DNA of 64,000 nt from Streptomyces sp. WM6386 (GTDB lineage Bacteria > Actinomycetota > Actinomycetes > Streptomycetales > Streptomycetaceae), in the NCBI RefSeq assembly GCF_000972385.1, contig NZ_JXTE01000013.1:79906-143905 (forward strand), in the 5' to 3' direction. Below, one piece after another: positions 56,469 to 64,000 of this stretch. The notes below the pieces were generated by a model. It had not been told where the DNA came from. It searched no databases and saw nothing but the letters and a program-made list of their open reading frames with translations. The position numbers were made by a program, and so were the translations under genes. Position 1 is the stretch's first letter, and each line of letters starts with the position of its first letter.

Positions 56469-57844
56469 GCGTGATGAACTCCCTCGACGCGCCGGGCGAG
56501 CCGGTCACCGTGCACGCTCCGGCCGGCACGATCACCGGTCGCCGCCACCGTCAGGTACGCCGCTTCCTCGGCATCCCCTACGCCGAACCGCCCACCGGTG
56601 CACGGCGGTTCGCCGCACCCGTCCCACGCGGTCGGTTCCACGAGCCGTACGACGCGGCCCGGCATGGCCCGACCGCCCAGCGCGTGCCGCTGTTCGCGAC
56701 GACCACCGTGCCCGAGCCGTCGGTGCCGGGGGACGACGTGCTGAACCTCGGCGTCGTCGCCCCGGCCGCGGACGGTGATCGCGGGCCCTTTCCGGTCATG
56801 GTGTGGATCCACGGGGGCGGGTTCCTCGCGGGAAGTCCGGCCAGCCCCTGGTACGACGGCCGCGCCTTCGCCCGCGACGGCGTCGTCTGCGTCACCGTCG
56901 GCTACCGGCTCGGCGTCGACGGATTCGCCGTACTGGACGACGTCCCCACCAACCTGGCGTTGCGGGACCTGCTGCTCGCCCTCGACTGGGTGCGCGAGAA
57001 CATCGCCGCCTTCGGAGGTGATCCGGACCGGGTGACCGTCGCCGGGCAGTCGGCCGGGGGCGCGGCGGTGCTCGCGCTGCTCTCGTCGCCGGCCGGCCGT
57101 GGCCGCTTCCAGCGGGCGGTCAGTCTGTCCGGCGGGTTCTTCGAACCACGCGCGGTACGCGCGTTCCTGGGACGGCTCGGGGATCGGCTCGGTGTGCCCG
57201 CGACGCGAGCCGGATTCGACACCCGCGGCGTGGCGGACCTCCAGCGGGCCGTCCTGGACCAGCGGGACGAAGGAGGCGACGACACGCTCGTGCTGGGCCC
57301 GTTCGTCGGAGACGACATCCTCCCGGTGCCGGTCGCGCAGGGCCTCGCCGTGCACGGGCACGACGTACCTCTGCTGCTCGGCGCGACGGGGGACGAGTTC
57401 GACAGCGGCCCGGGTCCCGTGCACGGAGCCCGCGCGGCGGGCACCCGCCGCACCGACACCCTGTTCCGCGCCGCCTGCCCGCGCGCCGCGGCCGCCCGTC
57501 GCGCCGCCCGCGCCGGCACCTGGCTGTACTCCTTCGAATGGCCCTCGCCCGTGCTCGGCGGTGCCGCGCACTGCGTCGACATCCCGTACTTCTTCGACGT
57601 ACTCGACGCGGGCGGGATCGCCGAGGCCCTCGGCACCGACCCGCCCCAGAACCTGGCCACTTCGATGCATGCCGACCTGGTCGCGTTCCTCCACGGCGAG
57701 GAACCGGACTGGGCGCGCGCGACCGGGGCGCCCGGCGACCCGGCGCGCGAGTACGGCCGTACCGGTGCACCGCTGGTGGCCGACACCACGGGCGTGTTCG
57801 ATCCCGTCGTACGGCCGCTGCCCGAGGCGGCGGCGACATGCTGA
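56465..57844 (+). CDS. Type-B carboxylesterase
   Basis: 459 residues from GTG 56465 overlapping the permease stop (GTGA); ATG 56474 is an alternative three codons on. The oxyanion strand is VMVWIHGGGFLAGSPASPWY and the nucleophile elbow is VTVAGQSAGGAAVLALL (Ser in GQSAGG rather than the usual GESAGA). Catalytic Glu and His lie in ATGDEFDSGP and AAHCVDIPYFF. No signal peptide, so it acts in the cytoplasm after uptake. Its place inside a sugar importer operon suggests it removes an ester from the imported compound. Confidence 0.9.
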   Translation: MSVMNSLDAPGEPVTVHAPAGTITGRRHRQVRRFLGIPYAEPPTGARRFAAPVPRGRFHEPYDAARHGPTAQRVPLFATTTVPEPSVPGDDVLNLGVVAPAADGDRGPFPVMVWIHGGGFLAGSPASPWYDGRAFARDGVVCVTVGYRLGVDGFAVLDDVPTNLALRDLLLALDWVRENIAAFGGDPDRVTVAGQSAGGAAVLALLSSPAGRGRFQRAVSLSGGFFEPRAVRAFLGRLGDRLGVPATRAGFDTRGVADLQRAVLDQRDEGGDDTLVLGPFVGDDILPVPVAQGLAVHGHDVPLLLGATGDEFDSGPGPVHGARAAGTRRTDTLFRAACPRAAAARRAARAGTWLYSFEWPSPVLGGAAHCVDIPYFFDVLDAGGIAEALGTDPPQNLATSMHADLVAFLHGEEPDWARATGAPGDPAREYGRTGAPLVADTTGVFDPVVRPLPEAAATC

Positions 57845-58983
57845 TGTCGGGGATGAACCAGAGCGCCGTGCGACGCGTCAACACCTCGGTCGTCCTGCGT
57901 GCGCTGGCGGTGTCGGCGGGGCCGACGACGCTGACCGCGCTGGCCGGTCAGGCCGGTCTGTCCCGCCGTACCATCGAACTCATCCTGGACTCGCTCGTCG
58001 AGGCCGGCTGGGTGGCGGAGCTCGACCGGGTCCCGGTCAGCGGCTCTGCGGGGCGCCCCGCCCGGCGGTACGAACTGCGTGCCGAACACGCCCTGTTGGC
58101 GGCCGTGTGCCTCACCACCTCGGGCGCGTCCGCGGTCGTCGCGGATGTGCGCGGACGCATTCTCGGCCGGGCCGAGGGGCCGCTGCGCGCCTACCAGGAC
58201 CCGCAGGCCACGCTCGACGACGCGGCGGCGCTGGTCCTTCGGGCGCTCGACGACGCGGGCGGGTCGTTGGACCGGCTGCGCGCCGGGGCGGTCGCGGGCG
58301 GTGGCGCCATCGACGACGAGGGAGTCGTACGGCGGCTGGTGCACACGAAGCACTGGGAGGGCGTGCACCTGCCCGAGGAGCTCGAACGGCGCATCCCGAT
58401 GCCGTGGTTCGCGGACAACGACACCAACCTCGGTGCGCTCGCGGAGCGTTGGCGGGGCGTGGCCGGCGACCACGACAACGTCGTCTGGGCGATCCTCGGC
58501 AACCGCACCGGTCTCGGCATCCTGATACGGGGCGCCGTGCACCGCGGTCTCGACGGCGCGGCGGGCGAGATCGTCGAGGCACGGTCGATACCGACGGCCT
58601 CGGTCGAGAACCACCCGGTGGCCTGGCTGAGTTCACCCGAACCGGCACAGCGGGCCGTCGCCCTCGGCCGCTGCGAGGCCGCCAGGGCGGGTGAGGCGTC
58701 CGCGCTCGCGGAGGTCGACGAGTTCGTGGAGAACATGGCGTCGATCCTCACCATCCTGTCGTGGACGGTCGCCCCCTCGCTCATCGTGCTCGGCGGCGGT
58801 CTGGAGGACGCGGCCGACGTGCTGCTGCCCCGGGTGCGGGAGGCGATGCGCGACGCCCGCGCCCCCGAGATCGAACTGCGCGCCACCGTCCTGGGCCGCG
58901 ACGCGGCCCTGATCGGCGCCGTGAAACTGGCCCTCGACCGCATGGACACCGAACTGTTCGGCCCGCTCGTCCCGCGCGCTTGA
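57838..58983 (+). CDS. ROK-family transcriptional regulator
   Basis: 381 residues, ATG 57838, overlapping the esterase by 7 bp. N-terminal winged helix: RRVNTSVVLRALAVSAGPTT, then LAGQAGLSRRTIELILDSLV. The ROK core follows, with FADNDTNLGALAERW (the Asp of sugar kinases) and AILGNRTGLGILIRGAVHRG. The ROK zinc motif (C-x-C-G-x2-G-C) is absent; after GAAGEIVEARSI the sequence contains no Cys, so it is a regulator without the usual metal site. It probably controls its own operon by binding the dyad before the first gene. Confidence 0.9.
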   Translation: MLMSGMNQSAVRRVNTSVVLRALAVSAGPTTLTALAGQAGLSRRTIELILDSLVEAGWVAELDRVPVSGSAGRPARRYELRAEHALLAAVCLTTSGASAVVADVRGRILGRAEGPLRAYQDPQATLDDAAALVLRALDDAGGSLDRLRAGAVAGGGAIDDEGVVRRLVHTKHWEGVHLPEELERRIPMPWFADNDTNLGALAERWRGVAGDHDNVVWAILGNRTGLGILIRGAVHRGLDGAAGEIVEARSIPTASVENHPVAWLSSPEPAQRAVALGRCEAARAGEASALAEVDEFVENMASILTILSWTVAPSLIVLGGGLEDAADVLLPRVREAMRDARAPEIELRATVLGRDAALIGAVKLALDRMDTELFGPLVPRA

Positions 58984-59043
58984 CCCACACCCCCACAGCT
59001 CGCCCCCCATCCGCACCCGTGGCACGACACATGGAGTCTCACC

Positions 59044-60570
59044 TTGACCGACACCCCCCGCACCGACGTCCTCGTCGTGGGCAGCGGCATCATGGGATCC
59101 GTCGTGGCCCGGCAGCTGCGCGACAGCGATCCGGCGCTGGACATCACCATGGTGGACGGCGGCAGCACGATCGGCGCGGCTCCCGGCCTGCACCTGCACG
59201 ACCTCGACGACCCGGACCTGTGGGCGCGCTACAACGAACGCGTCGCCACCGGCATCCAGGGTATGTACACCGGCGCCGAGGTGGTGCGCGAGATCGCGGG
59301 CAGTCTCGCCGACCTGACGCCCGGCATGTTCCACGCCCTGGCCTTCGGCGAGGACGCCGAGGAGATGCCCCAGGCGGCGCTCGCGTGGAACGCGGGCGGC
59401 ATGGGCGTCCACTGGACCGCCGCAACCCCCTGGCCCGCCGGGGACGAGGTGTTCGACTTCGGCGACCCGGTCGGCTGGGCGACGGACCTGGACACCGCGC
59501 GCCGGATCCTCGCCGTCACGCCCGCCGCGATCGGCCCGACCGAGGTCGGGAGCCGGGTCCTCGACATCCTGCGCCGCCGCTTCGACGGCGGGGGACCGCA
59601 CGACCGGCGACCACAGCCGATGCCCATGGCCGTCACCCCGACCGCATCGGGCCCCATGCCCCGCACGGCTCCCGGGACGATCTTCCCCACCATCGCGACC
59701 GGCGGCGACCCCGCCTTCACCCTGCTGACCGGCACGCTCGTGACCTCCCTCCTCGCCACGGACGACCGGGTCACCGGCGCCCGGCTGCGCCGCGTCGCCG
59801 ACGGCGCCGAGTCCGAACTCCGCGCCGACACCGTGGTGGTGTGCGCCGATGCCCTGCGCACCCCCCAACTGCTGTTCGCCTCGGGCATACGGCCCCCCGC
59901 GCTCGGCCGCCGCCTCAACGAGCACGCATTCATCACCGCCCGCGTCCTGCTCGACCTCGACCGGTTCGGCATCGACCTCGACGCCCTGCCCCTGCCACGC
60001 CCCGGCGAGTTCAGCACCGACTCGCTCTGGCTGCCGCACAACGGGTCGGCCCAGCCGTTCCACGGCCAGATCATGAACCGCACGTACGTCGATGACGGCG
60101 GCCGCCCCCTCGCCCACTCCGTGGGCCTGTCGCTTTACGCCCCCGTCGAGTCGCGCCCCGAGAACCGGCTGCTGTTCTCCGACACCGAGACCGACCTCGC
60201 CGGAATGCCCCGGATCACCGTCGAGTTCGGCTACTCCGACGCCGACCGCACACTGATCGACCGAGCCCTGGCCGAAGTCCGGTCGCTGGCAGAGGAGTTC
60301 GGCCCCTTCGACCCGGCGACCGAGAGCGCGCTGCTCCCGCCCGGCTCGTCCCTGCACCAGACCGGCACCGTCCGCTCCGGCACGGCCGACGACGGCACCA
60401 GTGTGTGCGACCCGGACGGCAGGGTGTGGGGCTACGACAACCTGTACCTCGCCGGCAACGGCGTCATCCCCACCGCGATGGCCGCCAACGTCACCCTGAC
60501 CGGCGCGGTGACCGCCATCCGGGCCGCTCGCGCCGTTGCCGTACGCAACACCGCACTCGCCGCCCACTGA
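59044..60570 (+). CDS. Pyranose-oxidase-like GMC flavoprotein (sugar C-oxidase)
   Basis: 508 residues, TTG start. FAD motif VLVVGSGIMGSVVARQL (G13, G15, G18). GGMGVHWTAATPWP around His123 corresponds to the STHW flavin-attachment region of pyranose 2-oxidase. The C-terminal active pair is His438 in LHQTGTVRSGT and Asn482 in PTAMAANVTLTG, as in pyranose oxidases and bacterial C-glycoside 3-oxidases (CarA type). It should oxidise a ring hydroxyl of a sugar or glycoside using FAD and oxygen or another acceptor. Next genes encode a deaminase-fold protein and a TIM-barrel isomerase. Confidence 0.88.
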   Translation: MTDTPRTDVLVVGSGIMGSVVARQLRDSDPALDITMVDGGSTIGAAPGLHLHDLDDPDLWARYNERVATGIQGMYTGAEVVREIAGSLADLTPGMFHALAFGEDAEEMPQAALAWNAGGMGVHWTAATPWPAGDEVFDFGDPVGWATDLDTARRILAVTPAAIGPTEVGSRVLDILRRRFDGGGPHDRRPQPMPMAVTPTASGPMPRTAPGTIFPTIATGGDPAFTLLTGTLVTSLLATDDRVTGARLRRVADGAESELRADTVVVCADALRTPQLLFASGIRPPALGRRLNEHAFITARVLLDLDRFGIDLDALPLPRPGEFSTDSLWLPHNGSAQPFHGQIMNRTYVDDGGRPLAHSVGLSLYAPVESRPENRLLFSDTETDLAGMPRITVEFGYSDADRTLIDRALAEVRSLAEEFGPFDPATESALLPPGSSLHQTGTVRSGTADDGTSVCDPDGRVWGYDNLYLAGNGVIPTAMAANVTLTGAVTAIRAARAVAVRNTALAAH

Positions 60571-60584
60571 CAGGAAGTCCCACC

Positions 60585-61193
60585 GTGATCGACATCGCCA
60601 AGCAGTTCCACCTGGCCCTGCCGGACTGGATCGACGAAGAACTGGCCGACGTGCCCGCCGTCGTCCCCGGCCGCGACGAGCGGATGCGCCTGGTCCACCG
60701 CCTGGCCGACCGCAACTGGCGCGAGGGCAACGGCGGCCCGTTCGCCGCCCTTGTCGCCGAACGGGACACCGGCCGGATCGTCTCCGTCGGCGTGAACGTC
60801 GTCCTTGCCTCCGGCGTCTCCAGCGCTCACGCCGAGGTCCTCGCGCTCGGCCTCGCCCAGACGGCGACCGGAGGCTGGGATCTCGGTGGCGAGGGGCTCC
60901 CCGCCCATGAGCTGGTCGTCAACTGGCGTCCCTGCATCCAGTGTTACGGCGCCACCATGTGGTCCGGCGTGCGCGGACTCGTCGTCGCCGGTGAGGGCCC
61001 GGAACTGGAGGAGATCACCACCTTCGACGAGGGCCCGCTCGGCGCGGACTGGGCCCAGCAGTTCGCGGCACGCGGCATCGAGGTCGTGGGTGATGTGCTC
61101 CGCGCCGAGGCTCTCGCCGTGTTCCGCGCCTACCGCAAGGCCGTCGACGAGGGCGACGGCGTCGTCTACAACGCCCGCGGAGGTGCCGAATGA
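60585..61193 (+). CDS. Cytidine/guanine-deaminase-fold zinc protein
   Basis: 202 residues, GTG 60585 with AGGAAG upstream. The zinc site is HAE (82-84, with the catalytic Glu84) and PCIQC (C117, C120), the signature of nucleoside and nucleobase deaminases. The N-terminal 45 residues (PDWIDEELADVPAVVPGRDE) and the C-terminal extension differ from tRNA and cytosine deaminases. It overlaps the next gene by 4 bp. In a sugar operon it may remove an amino group, or an exocyclic amine of a heterocycle, from the imported compound. The substrate is not identifiable. Confidence 0.85.
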   Translation: MIDIAKQFHLALPDWIDEELADVPAVVPGRDERMRLVHRLADRNWREGNGGPFAALVAERDTGRIVSVGVNVVLASGVSSAHAEVLALGLAQTATGGWDLGGEGLPAHELVVNWRPCIQCYGATMWSGVRGLVVAGEGPELEEITTFDEGPLGADWAQQFAARGIEVVGDVLRAEALAVFRAYRKAVDEGDGVVYNARGGAE

Positions 61194-62128
61194 CGACGCC
61201 GCGTTTCGCGACCGACATCATCACCTTCTACCACCCGGACTTCTGGCAACTCGCCTCGGCGGACGCCGTACGCGAATGGGCCCTGGCACACCCGGAGCTC
61301 TTCTGGGCCCGGGTCATGGACGCCCTGGCCGACGCCGGTGTCACCGGCATCGAGCTGACCTTCGCCCCCGGCGACATCGACTCCGCCCTGCGCGCCTTCG
61401 GCAGCGCGGCCGCGTTCCGCGGCGAGCTCGCGGCCCGGGGCCTGTCCGTCGTGAGCGCGTTCATCGCGGGCAGCGACGCCCCCGACTGGCGGCACGGCGA
61501 CAACCTGCCCGCGATCGTCGCCGACGCCGAACGCCGGGCGGCCTTCCTCGCCGAGGCCGGCGGTGAACTCCTCGTCGCCGGGCTGCCGATGCGGACGACG
61601 TACGGGACGCGGCCGCCGTTCTTCGTCGACGCCGCCTACATGACCCGCATGGCCGACATCGCGCATGTCGTCGGCGAGGCCGTCGCCCGGTACGGCGTGA
61701 AGCTCGCCTTCCACACCGAGTCCCACAGCACGCTGTGGTACGAGCGGGACATCGACCTGTTCATGACCCTGACCGACCCGCGCTACGTCTGGCTGTGCCC
61801 CGACTCCTGCCACATCGCTCTCGGCGGCGGCGACCCGGTGGCCGTCGCCCGCCGCCACGGCCCACGGATCGCGCTGGCCCACTGGAAGGACGCGGTACGC
61901 CCGATCGACGTCCACCTCACCATCGACGACACGGTCTACGCCCGACAGCAGCCGTACATGACCGAACTCGGCAACGGCATCGTGGACTGGCCGGGCTGGG
62001 CCGCGGCGATGTCCCGCACGCCGGGTGCAGGCACCGTGCTGATCGAGTTGGACGAGGCGGCCGATCCCGTGGCCGCGCTACGGGCGGGAACGGCCGTGGC
62101 GAAGGCCGCGTGGAGCGCGAGCGCCTAG
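61190..62128 (+). CDS. Sugar phosphate isomerase/epimerase-type TIM barrel
   Basis: 312 residues. TIM barrel of the xylose-isomerase-like superfamily. Metal ligands appear as E55 (GIELTF), E177 (HTESH), D205 with H208 (PDSCHIALGGG), H231 (LAHWKDA) and E286 (LIELDEA). Oxidised-sugar isomerases, epimerases and deglycosidases (CarB/DgpC type) share this fold. The GMC oxidase next door suggests that the 3-keto (or 2-keto) sugar is its substrate. No small DUF6379 partner subunit, required by known C-deglycosidases, is present. Confidence 0.87.
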   Translation: MTTPRFATDIITFYHPDFWQLASADAVREWALAHPELFWARVMDALADAGVTGIELTFAPGDIDSALRAFGSAAAFRGELAARGLSVVSAFIAGSDAPDWRHGDNLPAIVADAERRAAFLAEAGGELLVAGLPMRTTYGTRPPFFVDAAYMTRMADIAHVVGEAVARYGVKLAFHTESHSTLWYERDIDLFMTLTDPRYVWLCPDSCHIALGGGDPVAVARRHGPRIALAHWKDAVRPIDVHLTIDDTVYARQQPYMTELGNGIVDWPGWAAAMSRTPGAGTVLIELDEAADPVAALRAGTAVAKAAWSASA

Positions 62129-62137
62129 CATGGGCAG

Positions 62138-62485
62138 ATGTCCCTGGACCTCTTCGCAGGCATTCCGGTCAGCGACTACACGGTGGCTCTCGCCTGGTAC
62201 GAACGACTCTTCGGCACCCCACCGGTGTTCTTCCCGAACGACACGGAAGCCGTCTGGGAGCTGGCCGAACACCGCTACATCTACATCGAACACCTTCCCG
62301 CCCGCGCCGGCAACGCCCTCCACACCCTCTTCGTCGACGACCTCGACACACGCATCGCGGGCATCGCCGACCGGGGTCTGAAGCCCACGCAGCGCGAGAC
62401 CTACTCCAACGGCGTCCGCAAGATCACCTACCACGACCCGGACGGCAACGAGATCGGGCTCGGGGGCGGTCCTGCGCCGACGTAG
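62138..62485 (+). CDS. Glyoxalase/VOC-fold protein
   Basis: 115 residues, ATG 62138, 9 bp behind the TIM barrel gene. VOC fold: GIPVSDYTVALAWYERLFGT, then AVWELAEHRYIYIEHLPARA and YHDPDGNEIGLGGG. Possible metal ligands are in YIYIEH and NEIGL, but the usual His/Glu quartet is incomplete, which is common in VOC proteins of unknown role. Position at the end of the sugar operon favours a shared function. It might be co-transcribed. Confidence 0.8.
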   Translation: MSLDLFAGIPVSDYTVALAWYERLFGTPPVFFPNDTEAVWELAEHRYIYIEHLPARAGNALHTLFVDDLDTRIAGIADRGLKPTQRETYSNGVRKITYHDPDGNEIGLGGGPAPT

Positions 62486-62518
62486 TGCGCGGAGTCCCGC
62501 TCTGGGAAAATCAGCGGC

Positions 62519-63349
62519 ATGGGGGAGTCGGAGTCGGAGTCGGACCGCACGACGGGATCGGACCCGGGGCAGGAACAATCGAGCAGACCTTTCCTGACTG
62601 CGATCACGGCATTCGGGAGTGCTGTCGCCCTGGCGTTCACGAGTGTCTTCTTCGGGTGGCTGCCGAACCCGTGGGAGGGGGACGACGGGGCCGAGCCAGG
62701 ACTGGAGGCTCTTTCGTTGTCGGTGGAGGAGGAGGTGCGGGTTCCCGCTGTTCTGGCGGCCGGGGAAAGCAAGGCACCGGGCAAGACCACCACTTTGGGT
62801 ACTCCGATCCTGCTCACCTTGCGCAACAGGGGTGATCTGACGGCCGTGATCACGGACTTCCGATTCACGGTCGAGCACGTCTACCGGGCGACCGATCCGT
62901 GTGGCCGGGAGCTCCCGCCCACAGGGGGTGGGGTCACTGTCACCGGCAGCTTTGATGTGACCTTGCCCGATGAAGGCAGTGAGCTGCTTGTTCGGCCCTT
63001 CGAGATCTTGCCCGGTACATCTGAGGCTGTTCAATTCGTACTCGGTGAGCCCGAAAAGGATCCCTACTACGAAAAGGAGCAAGGGGCGACACGTGTCCAT
63101 GTCGTGGAGGTGTCCTATCGCGAAGGGACGGATGAGCCCTTCCGTGACGCAGGAGCAGTGGCGTTCTTGTCGCCGCCCGAAGCCTCCCGGATATTGCTTC
63201 AGTTCGCACAGAAGTTCCCGAAGCTCCGGAAATCCGACCTTGATTGCAGTGGAAAGGTCCGACGGGATCTCGCGCGGGCTGTCGAGGAATCGGACCGTCA
63301 TGGACGCGATCTGGATGACTACTTGACCCTCCTCAAGGGCATCAAGTGA
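62519..63349 (+). CDS. Single-pass membrane protein of unknown function
   Basis: 276 residues, ATG 62519. A tandem hexanucleotide encodes ESESES near the start. One hydrophobic segment (about 25-47) anchors a C-terminal domain with many beta strands (LGTPILLTLRNRGDLTAVIT, VTVTGSFDVTLPDEGSELLV). A single Cys pair (C127 and one near residue 243) is present. The codon use is looser than in the neighbours, with more A/T third positions, so it may be a recent arrival. I recognise no family. It ends in a hairpin. Confidence 0.6.
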   Translation: MGESESESDRTTGSDPGQEQSSRPFLTAITAFGSAVALAFTSVFFGWLPNPWEGDDGAEPGLEALSLSVEEEVRVPAVLAAGESKAPGKTTTLGTPILLTLRNRGDLTAVITDFRFTVEHVYRATDPCGRELPPTGGGVTVTGSFDVTLPDEGSELLVRPFEILPGTSEAVQFVLGEPEKDPYYEKEQGATRVHVVEVSYREGTDEPFRDAGAVAFLSPPEASRILLQFAQKFPKLRKSDLDCSGKVRRDLARAVEESDRHGRDLDDYLTLLKGIK

Positions 63350-63353
63350 CACC

Positions 63354-63368
63354 GGCCGGTCCCCGGCC
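63354..63368. terminator. Hairpin after the membrane protein
   Basis: GGCCGG (63354-63359) pairs with CCGGCC (63363-63368) around 3 nt; flanking CC and GG extend it with one mismatch. It starts just after the stop at 63349. Confidence 0.5.
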
Positions 63369-63532
63369 TGGTAAGAGCTCTACGTGAACCCCCAGCAGGC
63401 CCTGCCACCCTTCTGGATCTTCTGTGTAGCGTCCAGCCTTGTGTCGAGCGGCGGTCGTGCAACTGCCGTTCTACGCGCGAAGATTCGGCGCCCGCACCGC
63501 CTCCCGTCCCCCCACTCCTGGAGGTTCACCGC

Positions 63533-64000
63533 ATGCTCGGCCTCGGCAAGTCCCCCCGCGGATTCACCACCGCCGTCACCGTGTTCGGCCTGCTCGCCAC
63601 CGGCGCCGCAGTCCAGGTTTCCACCGCCGATCCGGCGGCCGCCGCCACCACGCACCGCGTCCTGTTCGACAACGCGCACGCCGAGACGGCCGGCAACGCC
63701 GACTGGATCGTCTCCACCAGCCAGCCCGACCCGACCGGTGAGGACTCCTCGCCCTCCGGCGAGGCGGACTGGACGGGCGCGCTGTCCTCCTGGGGTGTGG
63801 CGCTTCAGCAGACCGGCGACTACGCGCTGGACACCCTGCCGTCGGGCGGCAGCCTCACCTACGGCGGCTCCTCGGCGACCGACCTGTCGAACTTCGACAC
63901 GCTGGTCCTGCCGGAGCCCAACACGCTGTTCACGACCGCCGAGAAGACGGCGATCATGAACTTCGTGAAGAACGGCGGCGGCCTGTTCATGATCTCCGAC
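63533..64000 (+). CDS. Secreted protein with GATase-like domain, cut by the window end
   Basis: ATG 63533 with GGAGG upstream; 156 codons are inside the window and the frame stays open to the end. A Sec signal (about 1-40, TAVTVFGLLATGAAVQVSTA) is followed by RVLFDNAHAETAGNADWIVS, a serine-rich stretch and FDTLVLPEPNTLFTTAEKTA, then IMNFVKNGGGLFMISD. The last part resembles the GATase1-like (DUF4350-type) fold in which a sugar- or peptide-binding strand is followed by a nucleophile-elbow region. Without the C-terminus the function cannot be fixed. Confidence 0.75.
   Translation, partial: MLGLGKSPRGFTTAVTVFGLLATGAAVQVSTADPAAAATTHRVLFDNAHAETAGNADWIVSTSQPDPTGEDSSPSGEADWTGALSSWGVALQQTGDYALDTLPSGGSLTYGGSSATDLSNFDTLVLPEPNTLFTTAEKTAIMNFVKNGGGLFMISD

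Noticed and set aside
59044..62128. Assignment of the sugar cluster as a C-glycoside deglycosylation (Car/Dgp) locus
   Set aside because: The small DUF6379 partner subunit is missing, and the deaminase and esterase do not belong to that pathway. Only the oxidase and the TIM-barrel fold are shared, so the specific assignment is not supported.
1..64000. TTA (bldA-dependent) codons, insertion sequences, CRISPR arrays, tRNA genes
   Set aside because: By eye I found no TTA codon in frame in the called genes, no transposase or integrase, no spaced direct repeats and no cloverleaf-like gap. The scan was manual and may have missed isolated cases.

Overview
The window is a high-GC, gene-dense actinobacterial chromosome segment. 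The evidence points to a Streptomyces species: strong G/C third-position bias, frequent GTG and TTG starts, GTGA/ATGA stop-start overlaps, four SpoIIE-type PP2C phosphatases, a Tat-exported GH46 chitosanase, a sugar ABC importer without its own ATPase, and typical streptomycete regulators (TetR, PadR, ROK, GlxA, ECF sigma). I saw no tRNA, rRNA, CRISPR array, integrase, transposase or prophage gene. The segment reads as ordinary chromosomal accessory content with some gene decay.

Layout. 0-8 kb: an MMPL transporter, a membrane PP2C phosphatase, a GNAT acetyltransferase gene broken by one in-frame amber codon, an APH-type phosphotransferase, a Gfo/Idh/MocA oxidoreductase and an MftR-like TetR regulator. 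8-13 kb: a collapsed aldo/keto reductase remnant, an ABC exporter preceded by a 14-bp palindrome, a DUF5133 protein and a GlxA-type regulator. 13-14.3 kb: a compact RiPP locus, precursor tgmA and ATP-grasp ligase tgmB, with no neighbouring methyltransferase. 14.4-29 kb: a protein with 33-residue repeats, a TetR/reductase/dienelactone-hydrolase unit, a PadR/membrane-protein operon behind a near-ideal 29-bp operator, a DUF1152/GNAT divergent pair around an exact CebR box, an iron-box-linked ferredoxin reductase, an ECF sigma operon, a MarR-like gene with a MerR-type promoter, and chitosanase. 29-37 kb: three more PP2C phosphatases and a serine hydrolase. 37-43 kb: an MFS/LysR pair and an arsenic island (arsC, two arsR genes, a MIP channel, an ArsO-like flavoprotein, arsI) with no ArsB or Acr3 pump. 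43-53 kb: mixed enzymes, a barstar-family protein, an EamA/MarR pair with two palindromic operators, and a YcnI copper protein beside a His-rich membrane protein.

53.3-62.5 kb is the most coherent unit and the best candidate for an undescribed system. It holds a sugar-binding lipoprotein, two permeases, a type-B carboxylesterase, a ROK regulator, a pyranose-oxidase-like GMC flavoprotein, a zinc deaminase-fold protein, a sugar isomerase/epimerase TIM barrel and a VOC protein, all on one strand and mostly overlapping or closely spaced. I infer uptake of an acylated, amino-bearing glycoside or glycoside-like compound, then de-esterification, oxidation of a sugar hydroxyl, isomerisation or elimination, and deamination. 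The substrate is unknown.

Many intergenic regions carry recognisable operators (PadR, CebR, iron box, MerR-type promoter, ArsR, LysR, MarR and ROK candidates). Convergent genes are usually separated by compact bidirectional hairpins, several of which include the stop codons.
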